Below, piece after piece: positions 51,440 to 59,424 of a stretch of 64,000 nt of DNA (its first letter is position 1; each line of letters begins with the position of its first letter). The DNA is from Lachnospiraceae bacterium (lineage in GTDB: Bacteria > Bacillota > Clostridia > Lachnospirales > Lachnospiraceae). The notes beneath the pieces were generated by a model. That model ran no database searches. It had not been told where the DNA came from and worked only from the letters and a program-made list of their open reading frames with translations. The translations under genes were made by a program, and so were the position numbers. The DNA lies in the NCBI GenBank assembly GCA_030825115.1, contig JAPJQL010000003.1, positions 156,326 to 220,325 of the forward strand, read 5' to 3'.

Positions 51440-52768
51440 ATGAATCAGTCATTATCAAAAAAATTTACCTTTGGTTCCTTACTCCTGTTTGCGCTGCCAA
51501 CCACTGTCATGATGATCATCATGTCTCTATATACGATCGTTGACGGGATTTTTATATCCCGGTTTGTCAGTACCAATGCACTGTCATCCTTAAATATCGT
51601 ATTTCCGCTGATCAACGTAGCGATGGGCATCGGCATCATGCTGTCCACCGGCAGCAATGCGATCGTGGCCCGCAAGATGGGGCAGGGAAACCAGGAAGGC
51701 GCCAGAAAAACATTTACCGCCATCATCATGCTGAACCTGATCTTAGGTACGCTGATCGGGCTGTTTGGAATCATATTCGCCGTCCCCCTTTCCCGGATGC
51801 TGGGAGCCAGCGACCTGCTGTTGGCAGACTGTGTGTCCTATCTCCGCTGGCAGATGGCATTTGTCCCGGCATTGATGCTTCAGATTCTGTTCCAGATGTT
51901 TTTCGTCACGGAAGGCCGTCCCGGCATTGGGCTGTTTTTGACACTGCTCTCAGGAATCACCAACGTGGCGCTGGACTATCTGCTGATCGTCCCGGCGCAG
52001 CTTGGCATTTCAGGCGCTGCCATCGCAACCGTGGCCGGATATGTGGTGACCGCCGCCGTGGGACTCATCTACTTTGCAATGTCCCGGCGCTCCCTGTGGA
52101 TGGTTCCATTCCGCTTCCAGATGCAGGAGATCAAAGAAACCTGCATCAACGGCTCTTCGGAGATGGTATCCAACCTCGCATCCGGCATCATCACCTTTTT
52201 ATTTAACCTGCTGATGATGTACTACGCGGGAGAAGACGGCGTCGCCGCCATCACAATCATCCAGTATTCCCAGTTTCTGCTCAACGCGCTGTACATGGGC
52301 TTTTCCCAGGGAATCTCTCCGGTCATCGGGTTCAATTACGGAAGCCAGAACCACCCGCAGCTACAGCAGGTGTTCCGCACGGCGCTGATCTTCATCGGGA
52401 TTACCTCCGTAGCCGTGTTTGCGTTTGCAGAGCTGGCCGGCTCCGTGATCGTAGGAATCTTCGCCCTGCCAGGAACTGCGGTATACGAAATGGCCCGCCA
52501 CGGCTTTACGATCTTTGCCGTCAGCTTCCTGTTCTCCGGACTGAACATATTTTCGTCCGCTCTGTTTACGGCGCTGTCCAACGGGCGAATCTCCGCAGTC
52601 ATCTCTTTTGTGCGGACGTTTGTGCTGATCGTGGCATCCCTGGCGATCCTGCCCCTGATTCTTGGCCTTGACGGAATCTGGCTGGCGATACCGATTGCTG
52701 AGGCCGGGGCTACGGTGATGTGCATCGGCTATCTGAAAAAGAACCGAAAAGCTTATCATTACGCTTAA
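51440..52768 (+). CDS. MATE-family efflux pump
   Basis: A 442-residue, twelve-helix membrane transporter of the MATE family. The first helices contain FALPTTVMMIIMSLYTIVDGIF and the two half-repeats meet near residue 225; the Gln-Gly and Pro-Val-Ile-Gly-Phe-Asn-Tyr-Gly motif of the second half (MGFSQGISPVIGFNYGS) is typical. It exports cationic drugs or metabolites using Na+ or H+. AGAGG precedes the ATG by 7-8 nt. The gene is probably induced by the divergent MerR protein. Confidence 0.95.
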   Translation: MNQSLSKKFTFGSLLLFALPTTVMMIIMSLYTIVDGIFISRFVSTNALSSLNIVFPLINVAMGIGIMLSTGSNAIVARKMGQGNQEGARKTFTAIIMLNLILGTLIGLFGIIFAVPLSRMLGASDLLLADCVSYLRWQMAFVPALMLQILFQMFFVTEGRPGIGLFLTLLSGITNVALDYLLIVPAQLGISGAAIATVAGYVVTAAVGLIYFAMSRRSLWMVPFRFQMQEIKETCINGSSEMVSNLASGIITFLFNLLMMYYAGEDGVAAITIIQYSQFLLNALYMGFSQGISPVIGFNYGSQNHPQLQQVFRTALIFIGITSVAVFAFAELAGSVIVGIFALPGTAVYEMARHGFTIFAVSFLFSGLNIFSSALFTALSNGRISAVISFVRTFVLIVASLAILPLILGLDGIWLAIPIAEAGATVMCIGYLKKNRKAYHYA

Positions 52769-52789
52769 CTCCCGCCACGCCCATTCCTG

Positions 52790-52828
52790 TGAAACAAAAA
52801 AATAATGCGGAGGAACAATTCCTCCGCA
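52790..52828 (-). terminator. Terminator of the 76-residue gene, also downstream of the MATE gene
   Basis: Perfect stem TGCGGAGGAA/TTCCTCCGCA with a 3-nt loop; on the minus strand it is followed by TTATTTTTTTG. It is weak in the plus direction because U residues are few. Confidence 0.8.
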
Positions 52829-52837
52829 CATCAATCT

Positions 52838-53068
52838 TTATCTCTGCAGCCCCGCAAATACTTCATACCATCCATACTCATCCCGGCCAGGATTCTCCTT
52901 TACAATCGAGCACAAGGTTTCAATCAATGCAGGGGGTTTTTCAAAGAGCTCTGCCATCATTGCCGTGTCATATCCTCTCTGAACTTTTTTTGCCACAAGC
53001 CGGATCAGGCGAAGCATCTCACCTTTTTCCTGACTTCTTTCTTTTGCCATCAAACTGAGTACTGTCAT
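52838..53068 (-). CDS. Small protein resembling the C-terminal tail of Rpn nuclease/transposase proteins
   Basis: A 76-residue protein, MTVLSLMAKERSQEKGEML, then a helix with LVAKKVQRGYD and a final helix ending LCSIVKENPGRDEYGW. Rpn-family PD-(D/E)XK proteins of clostridia end in similar helices, but the nuclease domain is absent. A purine run, AGGGGG, lies 8 nt before the ATG, so it may be translated as a small protein, perhaps a remnant that regulates a full-length relative. Alternatively it is a decayed fragment. I saw no nearby upstream nuclease sequence. A strong terminator follows. Confidence 0.55.
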   Translation of the reverse strand: MTVLSLMAKERSQEKGEMLRLIRLVAKKVQRGYDTAMMAELFEKPPALIETLCSIVKENPGRDEYGWYEVFAGLQR

Positions 53069-53138
53069 ACAGAATACCCCCTTTTCTCTATTATTTGTAA
53101 TTTATCTTATCCGGACCGGAGGTGGATGTCAAAGCTCG

Positions 53139-54134
53139 TTACTGCCTCCAGATCCCATTTGCATCTACCCAGTAGCCGTCCGGTGTCCAGGTGTTGGCCA
53201 GCATCGCACCGCTGTTGGTGTCGCAGTAATACCAGACGCCGTTCCACGGAATCCAGCCGGTTCTCATATAGCCCACGTTGCCAAAAGCATACCAGGCGTT
53301 GTTGATCAGCATCCAGCCATTGGTTGGATAAGAACCGTCCGCGTTGCGGTACCACCAGCCTGTGTTGTCTTTCACCCATCCCGCTGTTCCGGTATTGGCC
53401 GTCGGCGCAGATGTTCCATAATAACCGCCTCTGATATAGTTCAGCCCCGCATCGTCAACATTCAGCTCATCCGATTCCGTCCAGGAACCTTTCTTGGAAT
53501 TGCTGTTCACTGCGCGTACCTTAAAGGTGTAGTCGCCGGTTTTTGTAATATAGCTGGCGAAATTGAAATAGTTATTCGATGTGGTGATCAGTTCCGTCAC
53601 AGAGCTGCGCCCACGGTACAGGCGAACCTGATAGCTCTTCGCCCCATCTGCCTCTTCCCACGTGGCAATCGGGCTGTTGTCATCCTCCCACTGTGCCGAA
53701 TCGATATCCAGGCTTCCCACCAGGGCATCCAGCTTGATGGTTACCTCTATCTCCTCCTTATCCGAATTGGCTACATACGAAGATGTTACAAAATCTGCAT
53801 CATCACCGGTGAAGCGGAATATGCTCTTGCTTTTACTGGAAAAATAATAACCATTTTTCGCACTCAGCGTAATCTTGACTCTCGGAATATCTCCATCCCG
53901 CCACTCACCGTTGTCATTGGTGACCTCCACATCATCTACACGGTAATTGGCGTCACCCTCTGCGGTCACCGATACGCTTCCGTTGTCGTCTCCTACGGAA
54001 ATGGATGAATCCACATTCAAACGGACCGAACTGATCTTCTCTCTGGTCTCTGCCGCAAATGCCGTCCCTGCAAACGCAGCCCCCATCATACAGGCGACGA
54101 TCCATGCCGCCATTCCTTTTTTCCATAACCTCAT
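53139..54134 (-). CDS. Secreted protein with Ig-like domains and choline-binding repeats
   Basis: A 331-residue exported protein. The signal peptide is residues 1-27 (ending GTAFAAE). A beta-rich domain of about 90 residues and a second, Fn3-like one (WTESDELNVDD boundary) follow, and residues about 240-331 contain tandem cell-wall-binding repeats such as GWVKDNTGWWYRNADG, GWMLINNAWYAFG and GWIPWNGVWYYC. The repeats bind choline-like or other wall residues and attach the protein to the surface. The ATG at 54134 follows GGAGGGA by 6 nt; the frame extends upstream without a signal. No catalytic domain is seen, so it may be a structural or scaffold protein. Confidence 0.88.
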   Translation of the reverse strand: MRLWKKGMAAWIVACMMGAAFAGTAFAAETREKISSVRLNVDSSISVGDDNGSVSVTAEGDANYRVDDVEVTNDNGEWRDGDIPRVKITLSAKNGYYFSSKSKSIFRFTGDDADFVTSSYVANSDKEEIEVTIKLDALVGSLDIDSAQWEDDNSPIATWEEADGAKSYQVRLYRGRSSVTELITTSNNYFNFASYITKTGDYTFKVRAVNSNSKKGSWTESDELNVDDAGLNYIRGGYYGTSAPTANTGTAGWVKDNTGWWYRNADGSYPTNGWMLINNAWYAFGNVGYMRTGWIPWNGVWYYCDTNSGAMLANTWTPDGYWVDANGIWRQ

Positions 54135-54248
54135 ACAGATTCCCTCCTTATGCTGATTTCTCTTACAACATTTCTCTGTAATATCAGAATACTGGAAAAC
54201 CGTGTATAATTTGTGAATAAACCATAACAATTTTAGGTCGTAAACCTG

Positions 54249-54299
54249 AAAAAAAGCTGTCAACTGCTTACAGAATCCTTAAACAGATGACAACTTTTT
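54249..54299 (-). terminator. murA terminator
   Basis: AAAAGTTGTCA pairs with TGACAGCTTTT (one G-U pair) around a 25-nt loop and ends in seven T on the minus strand, 9 bp after the murA stop. Confidence 0.7.
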
Positions 54300-54308
54300 C
54301 TATTTACC

Positions 54309-55601
54309 TTATCCAATCTTCAATTTGAACTTTTGTGCAGACTTCTCTGAGTCTACTTTCTCGATCACCGCTCCAAGTCCCTGAAGCTTCTCCTCAAAGC
54401 ACTCATAGCCCCTCTGGATATAGACAATCTCATCGACTACAGTATATCCCTCAGCCGCCAGTCCCGCAAGCACCAAGGCAGCCCCGGCCCGTAAATCCGG
54501 TGATTCCACCTGCGCTCCCGTAAATCCTTTCACGCCGTCGATGACAGCCACATTGCCCTCTACTTTGATATTGCCTCCCATGCGGGCCAGCTCATCCACA
54601 TATTTAAACCGGTTTTCAAAGATACTCTCCGTGATCATGCTGGTCCCCTCCGCAAGCGCCAGGGTCACTGCCATCTGCGGCTGCATGTCAGTCGGGAAGC
54701 CCGGATACGGCAGGGTCTTGATGTTGGTGAAATGCTGTCTCGGCTTTCCGACCACGCGCACCTCGTCGTCTCCCTCCAGCACTTCACAGCCAATTTCGAT
54801 CAGCTTCGCCGAAATCGCTTCCAGATGCTTCGGGATCACATTCTTTACCGTAATGTCGCCTCGGGTCACCGCAGCCGCACACATAAATGTCCCGGCCTCG
54901 ATCTGATCCGGAATCACAGCGTACTCCGTGCCGTGCAGCCTGCGCACGCCCCGGATACGGATGATGTCCGTACCTGCTCCTTTGATATTCGCTCCCATAC
55001 TGTTTAAGAAGTTGGCCACATCGACAACATGAGGCTCTTTCGCGGAGTTTTCGATAATCGTCAGCCCCTCCGCCATAGCCGCAGCCATCATGATATTGAT
55101 CGTCGCGCCTACAGAAACCACATCCAGATAAATATGGCTGCCAACCAAATCGATGGCATGGGCAACCACCGCCCCGTGTTCGATCTCAATCTTCGCGCCG
55201 AGGGCACGAAAGCCCTTTAAATGCTGGTCGATCGGTCTGCTGCCGATATTGCAACCGCCTGGAAGGGGAACTTCCGCGCTTTTGTACTTGCCAAGCAAGG
55301 CCCCGATAAAATAATAAGAGGCACGGATCTTGCGGATATAGTCGTCATCCACAGACACTTCCTGAATCCCGGAAGCATTGATCTTCGCAGAATGGCGGTC
55401 AAGTCGCTCCACCGTGGCGCCAATCTCCTGAATCGCTTCCAGCATGACATTGATATCCCGCACATCCGGAAGATTATCGATAATCACGTCTTCATCCGTC
55501 ATGATCGATGCCGCAAGGATACCAAGGGCAGCATTCTTAGCTCCGCCGATCGTCACATCGCCTACCAGCGGATTGCCACCTTTCATAATAAATTGTTCCA
55601 T
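54309..55601 (-). CDS. murA: UDP-N-acetylglucosamine 1-carboxyvinyltransferase MurA
   Basis: A 430-residue enzyme of the first committed step of peptidoglycan synthesis, in the cytosol. MKGGNPLVGDVTIGGAKNAA at the N-terminus and PLPGGCNIGSRPID with the active-site Cys (the fosfomycin target, near residue 118) are diagnostic; GFPTDMQPQMAVTLALAEG follows in the second domain. It has its own promoter and a terminator. Firmicutes often carry two murA copies; which one this is cannot be told. Confidence 0.97.
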   Translation of the reverse strand: MEQFIMKGGNPLVGDVTIGGAKNAALGILAASIMTDEDVIIDNLPDVRDINVMLEAIQEIGATVERLDRHSAKINASGIQEVSVDDDYIRKIRASYYFIGALLGKYKSAEVPLPGGCNIGSRPIDQHLKGFRALGAKIEIEHGAVVAHAIDLVGSHIYLDVVSVGATINIMMAAAMAEGLTIIENSAKEPHVVDVANFLNSMGANIKGAGTDIIRIRGVRRLHGTEYAVIPDQIEAGTFMCAAAVTRGDITVKNVIPKHLEAISAKLIEIGCEVLEGDDEVRVVGKPRQHFTNIKTLPYPGFPTDMQPQMAVTLALAEGTSMITESIFENRFKYVDELARMGGNIKVEGNVAVIDGVKGFTGAQVESPDLRAGAALVLAGLAAEGYTVVDEIVYIQRGYECFEEKLQGLGAVIEKVDSEKSAQKFKLKIG

Positions 55602-55679
55602 CCCACACCTCTATCTATCAACTAAACTAAACTTCCAATTATTTACAAAAAGATTACATTTCCTTGTACTTTCTTAATG

Positions 55680-55707
55680 ATTATACCACATAAATCAAAT
55701 TTGTAAA
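55680..55707 (-). promoter_or_regulatory. murA promoter
   Basis: Minus strand TTTACA (55702-55707), 16-bp spacer, TGGTATAAT with extended -10 (TATAAT at 55680-55685). Confidence 0.7.
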
Positions 55708-55719
55708 GAGATGCCCCGA

Positions 55720-58197
55720 TTACTCATTTGAAACAGCGCAGACAAAATCATTTCCCCGCAGCCGGAAATATTCCGTACCGTCGTTTAAACCGACTTTCAT
55801 CGTCTCCCTTGTGGCAGGATTGTACATCGTCACATTGTACTGGTCAAACCCGCAGAGCAGAAGGTATTCTCCCTCTCCCGTAAAGGCGAGCACCGGTATC
55901 CCCTGGTCCACAAAATAGAGCACCTGCATCATGCTGCAGCCTCTGGCGTCTAAGACCGTCACCCCGTCGCTGTATCTGCGGCTGGAAGAAAGGCCTTCCA
56001 GATGCCGGCTCAGCGGCTCAAACGCAGTCATCGGCTCTTTGATATGACGGATCGGCTCCCGGTTGATGCGGCTCCACAAGATCTCCTGGTTCGGTCCTAC
56101 CACGATTCCCATCTGGTCATAGGCCAGCTGCAACGCCTCTGTAAAATCCAGGGAAACACCCAAAAGCCGGCCGCAGCCATAGGCATAAAATTCCATGCCC
56201 TCCAACTGATAGTTGGACCGCAGCTCCAGTGTCTCCGACTTATCATAGCTGACCCGCCCCGGCGTGGATACCCTGACATTCCTGCCGCTCCGGATCTCGT
56301 TGTCCACCTGTACAAAATACAGCTTTCCCTTATCCTGGGATGCATACCAGCCGATCCCGTCCAATTTGCCAGGTCCTACGGCTACGTTGCAGACAATGGT
56401 GTCTTCCTGAGAAGCCGAATAACTCTGCTCCGACAGCTTAGACACCTGACTCAGATGAATCCTGCTTTCCTCCACCGATACCCCGGATATAAAGATGCCG
56501 GACTTCTCATACCTCGTCTCCACCTCCATAGCCTGGTTCATGATTTCGATCGCATACATCGGCAGGTCGCGGATCCTTCCGTTCTCGACCCACAGATCGC
56601 CTTTCCGGGCAAGCCCATACACCAGATCGTCGCCCACAAACCCCAAGGTCCTGACAAATTCGCCCTCTGCTGCATGGATTTCCTTCTTCTCCCCGGTCTC
56701 TAAATCCATAAGGTTTACGCTTTCGGACTCATACAGCCTGCCGCCCTCTTGCCATGCGATGCGGCTCTTGTCGGCGCTGATCGCATAAGTCCCCTCGCTC
56801 AGGGCATCCGCAACCACCATATATTCGTTGCTCTTGAGATCGATCCCGTATATCGCATGGTCCACATACAGATACAGCATATCAGCCGCCGTCTTGTTGG
56901 CAAGCTGCTGCAAGTCTGCTTCCAGTTCCTCATAAGAAGACTGTACCGGAATGAAAAAGCGTTCCTCAATAGCATTGGCCGACTCATCATAATGATATCC
57001 TGCGACTCCCATCTGCCCTTCATGCTTCCCCCGGTTCATGTATCCGAACACCAGAAAATCCATATCTCCGTTGTCCTCAACATCCAGAATGCGGATATCA
57101 TGCTGGTCATATCCCGCCTGCACGTCTCCGGCTTCCTCCCCACGGAAGGAAAAAACCTTCACGGCACGGCGGTCATTCTGATCATAGCTCCACAAATCCC
57201 GGTTCACAAAAAATGCGAGCATCGTTCCGCCCGGGCTTCGCTTCACGCCAATCTGGTCCTCATTGGTGATCCCCAGCATGATCCGTTTTCCGGCGTAAGA
57301 ATCCTGATTTCCCTGAAAAACCTGATTGACCGTCCGCTCATAATCCATCATATACGTGCGCAGGGCGTTCCATTTGAGGGTAAAATTCTCCTCCACCTCA
57401 TACAGTTCGGCATTCTCTCCCTCGCCCTGGCGGGCCGCAAGATATTTCAACTGGATGCAGCCCAGCACTCCGTCCAGTTCCCGGAGCGTCACCTGGACTT
57501 CTCCCACGGGCTGCATCTTCAGCCTTCCCCAGGTAAGCTGGGAAAAACTGGAGCGGATCGTCGTCTTCCCAAAGGTGCTGTTGTCCTCCGTATCATTTGT
57601 CTCCAGATAAGTGACCAGACTTTTTGCCTGCTCATAATCAAAGGTCCTGGCAGAAAAATCCACCGCCAGGTCGATCATGGACTGGATGTTCACATTGTCC
57701 GTCAGCAGAATACGGGTGTAATAATAGACTGTCCCATGTTCCTCGGTATCCACGTCCAGCCGGAGCAGGTACTCCTGGTCTTTGGTCAGCAGGTTCTGGA
57801 TCGGGAGTACGGCCTTTACCTCATCCGCATCCTGTTCCCAGACATCCAGCCTTGTATTTTCCACCAGCCGCTGGAGATCCAGGCTTCTGATCTCATAACG
57901 GATTCCCAGTACATTTCCGTCATAGCCGTCAATCCTGATGTGCAGGGCGCGGTCCTGCGGCAATATGGTCAGGCTGGCCCTGGCCGTCACATTCCCCATG
58001 TCCTGGCGGTATCCGTGCATCAGATTCATATCCCGCCCGTACATCGAGACATAGACCACCGGAAGAGTCGCACCTTCCATTGCGGCATAGTCACTGCCGT
58101 CCTGGCTCCTGCCTGCTTTGTTGAATGTAAAATATAAAATAACTGCGGCAACAAAGATCGCCGCCAGAATCATTGCTTTTTTCAGTGTTTTTTTCAT
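55720..58197 (-). CDS. Large membrane-anchored protein with a degenerate C39-peptidase-like C-terminus
   Basis: An 825-residue protein with one N-terminal helix (about 7-25) and a large exported part. Residues about 320-620 look like a beta-propeller or periplasmic sensor region, with repeated Asp-Leu-Gly/Glu turns (SPGGTMLAFFVNRDLWSYD, DADGEY-like turns). The last 90 residues (GIPVLAFTGEGEYLLLCGFDQYNVTMYNPATRE) follow the plan of C39 peptidases, but the catalytic His before VVTGYD is Glu and a canonical catalytic Cys is not seen. It is therefore probably a binding, not cleaving, domain. The function is unknown. It is transcribed just upstream of murA, separated by the murA promoter. Confidence 0.78.
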   Translation of the reverse strand: MKKTLKKAMILAAIFVAAVILYFTFNKAGRSQDGSDYAAMEGATLPVVYVSMYGRDMNLMHGYRQDMGNVTARASLTILPQDRALHIRIDGYDGNVLGIRYEIRSLDLQRLVENTRLDVWEQDADEVKAVLPIQNLLTKDQEYLLRLDVDTEEHGTVYYYTRILLTDNVNIQSMIDLAVDFSARTFDYEQAKSLVTYLETNDTEDNSTFGKTTIRSSFSQLTWGRLKMQPVGEVQVTLRELDGVLGCIQLKYLAARQGEGENAELYEVEENFTLKWNALRTYMMDYERTVNQVFQGNQDSYAGKRIMLGITNEDQIGVKRSPGGTMLAFFVNRDLWSYDQNDRRAVKVFSFRGEEAGDVQAGYDQHDIRILDVEDNGDMDFLVFGYMNRGKHEGQMGVAGYHYDESANAIEERFFIPVQSSYEELEADLQQLANKTAADMLYLYVDHAIYGIDLKSNEYMVVADALSEGTYAISADKSRIAWQEGGRLYESESVNLMDLETGEKKEIHAAEGEFVRTLGFVGDDLVYGLARKGDLWVENGRIRDLPMYAIEIMNQAMEVETRYEKSGIFISGVSVEESRIHLSQVSKLSEQSYSASQEDTIVCNVAVGPGKLDGIGWYASQDKGKLYFVQVDNEIRSGRNVRVSTPGRVSYDKSETLELRSNYQLEGMEFYAYGCGRLLGVSLDFTEALQLAYDQMGIVVGPNQEILWSRINREPIRHIKEPMTAFEPLSRHLEGLSSSRRYSDGVTVLDARGCSMMQVLYFVDQGIPVLAFTGEGEYLLLCGFDQYNVTMYNPATRETMKVGLNDGTEYFRLRGNDFVCAVSNE

Positions 58198-58291
58198 ATT
58201 CTGTTCCCTTTTGCGTGATTGTGTCGTCTTATATTTTATCTGTTATGACTGGAAACTACAACTAAATTATTTATTAAATTAAATTTTCCTC

Positions 58292-58320
58292 TTGCCAAAC
58301 GGCCTTTTTTCCCGTATAAT
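58292..58320 (+). promoter_or_regulatory. Promoter of the DUF5688 gene
   Basis: Plus strand TTGCCA (58292-58297), 17-bp spacer, TATAAT (58315-58320), about 114 bp before the start codon. Confidence 0.75.
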
Positions 58321-58433
58321 GAGCCTTACCAATTCTGGCTTTCCGGCATTTCCTGGTTTATCGTTCCTATCGGAATTATTTTCCTCGTCATGTCAAAACC
58401 ATTTCTAAAAAATTCTACTTAGGAGGTATACGT

Positions 58434-59414
58434 ATGGTATACGAAACATTTCTGGAACATGTCAAAGAGAATCTGCAGGAGCATCTGGATAAAGGATGCA
58501 GGATTACGATTCACAAGATTCCAAAAAACAACAGAAAAATCATGGACGGCCTGAGCATTCTCATGCCCGGTACCCAGATGGCGCCCACCATCTATCTAAC
58601 CCCCTATTATGAACAATTCTGCGAGGGAATGTCTATGGACGCGGTCATCCAGGATATTCTGGAACTGTTCTACAACAATCCCGCCCCGACCTGCATCACC
58701 GCAAAACAGATCACCCAATTTGACCTTCTGGAAGAAAAGATCATGTTCAAACTGATTCACTGCGCCTCCAATCAGGAGCTGCTAAAAGACATCCCCTATA
58801 TTCCCTACCTCGACCTTGCCATCGTATTTTACCTGTTTCTGGAACGCAATGCAACGGGACAGATGACGGCGCTTATCCACAACGAGCACATGGAGCTTTG
58901 GAAGGTAAAAGAAAAGGACCTCCTCGCCCTTGCACTGGAAAACACTCCGAAAGCATTTCCTGCCGAAATCAAAAGCATGGCGGAGGTAATGAAAGATATG
59001 GTACGAAAAAGTTTTGAGGAAGAATATGACGAAACATGCGAAGAAGAAGAGATTGACGAGTTGTTTGAATGCTCCGATATGAAGATGCCTCTCTATGTGC
59101 TCACCAACCATGTAGGACTGAACGGAGCCGGCTGCATTATCTACCGGAACATACTGAAAAACTTCGCGGACTCTCTTGAAAAGGATTTGGTCATCCTTCC
59201 CTCAAGCATCCACGAAGTTCTGATCACCCCGAATGAACCGGGCATGTCTTATGAAGAGCTGGGCAGCCTGGTCACCTGCATCAACGAAAATGAAGTCGCA
59301 GTCGAAGACCGGCTGTCCAACCAGGTATATCTGTACTCCCGTGCCACCGACAGGCTCCGCCTGGCTTCCTGGTCCGGCGAAGAGACAGGGCGCCCGGGAA
59401 GATACCGGCACTAA
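58434..59414 (+). CDS. DUF5688 family protein
   Basis: A 326-residue soluble protein of the DUF5688 family, common in Lachnospiraceae and often present in several copies. The conserved parts include SILMPGTQMAPTIYLTPYYEQF and the central EEEIDELFECSDMKMPLYVLTN, and a strongly acidic stretch near 200. The C-terminal LVILPSSIHEVLITP is typical. TAGGAGGT lies 6 nt before the ATG. The function is unknown. The gene converges with feoB, only 10 bp apart. Confidence 0.85.
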   Translation: MVYETFLEHVKENLQEHLDKGCRITIHKIPKNNRKIMDGLSILMPGTQMAPTIYLTPYYEQFCEGMSMDAVIQDILELFYNNPAPTCITAKQITQFDLLEEKIMFKLIHCASNQELLKDIPYIPYLDLAIVFYLFLERNATGQMTALIHNEHMELWKVKEKDLLALALENTPKAFPAEIKSMAEVMKDMVRKSFEEEYDETCEEEEIDELFECSDMKMPLYVLTNHVGLNGAGCIIYRNILKNFADSLEKDLVILPSSIHEVLITPNEPGMSYEELGSLVTCINENEVAVEDRLSNQVYLYSRATDRLRLASWSGEETGRPGRYRH

Positions 59415-59424
59415 AGCTGTACTC

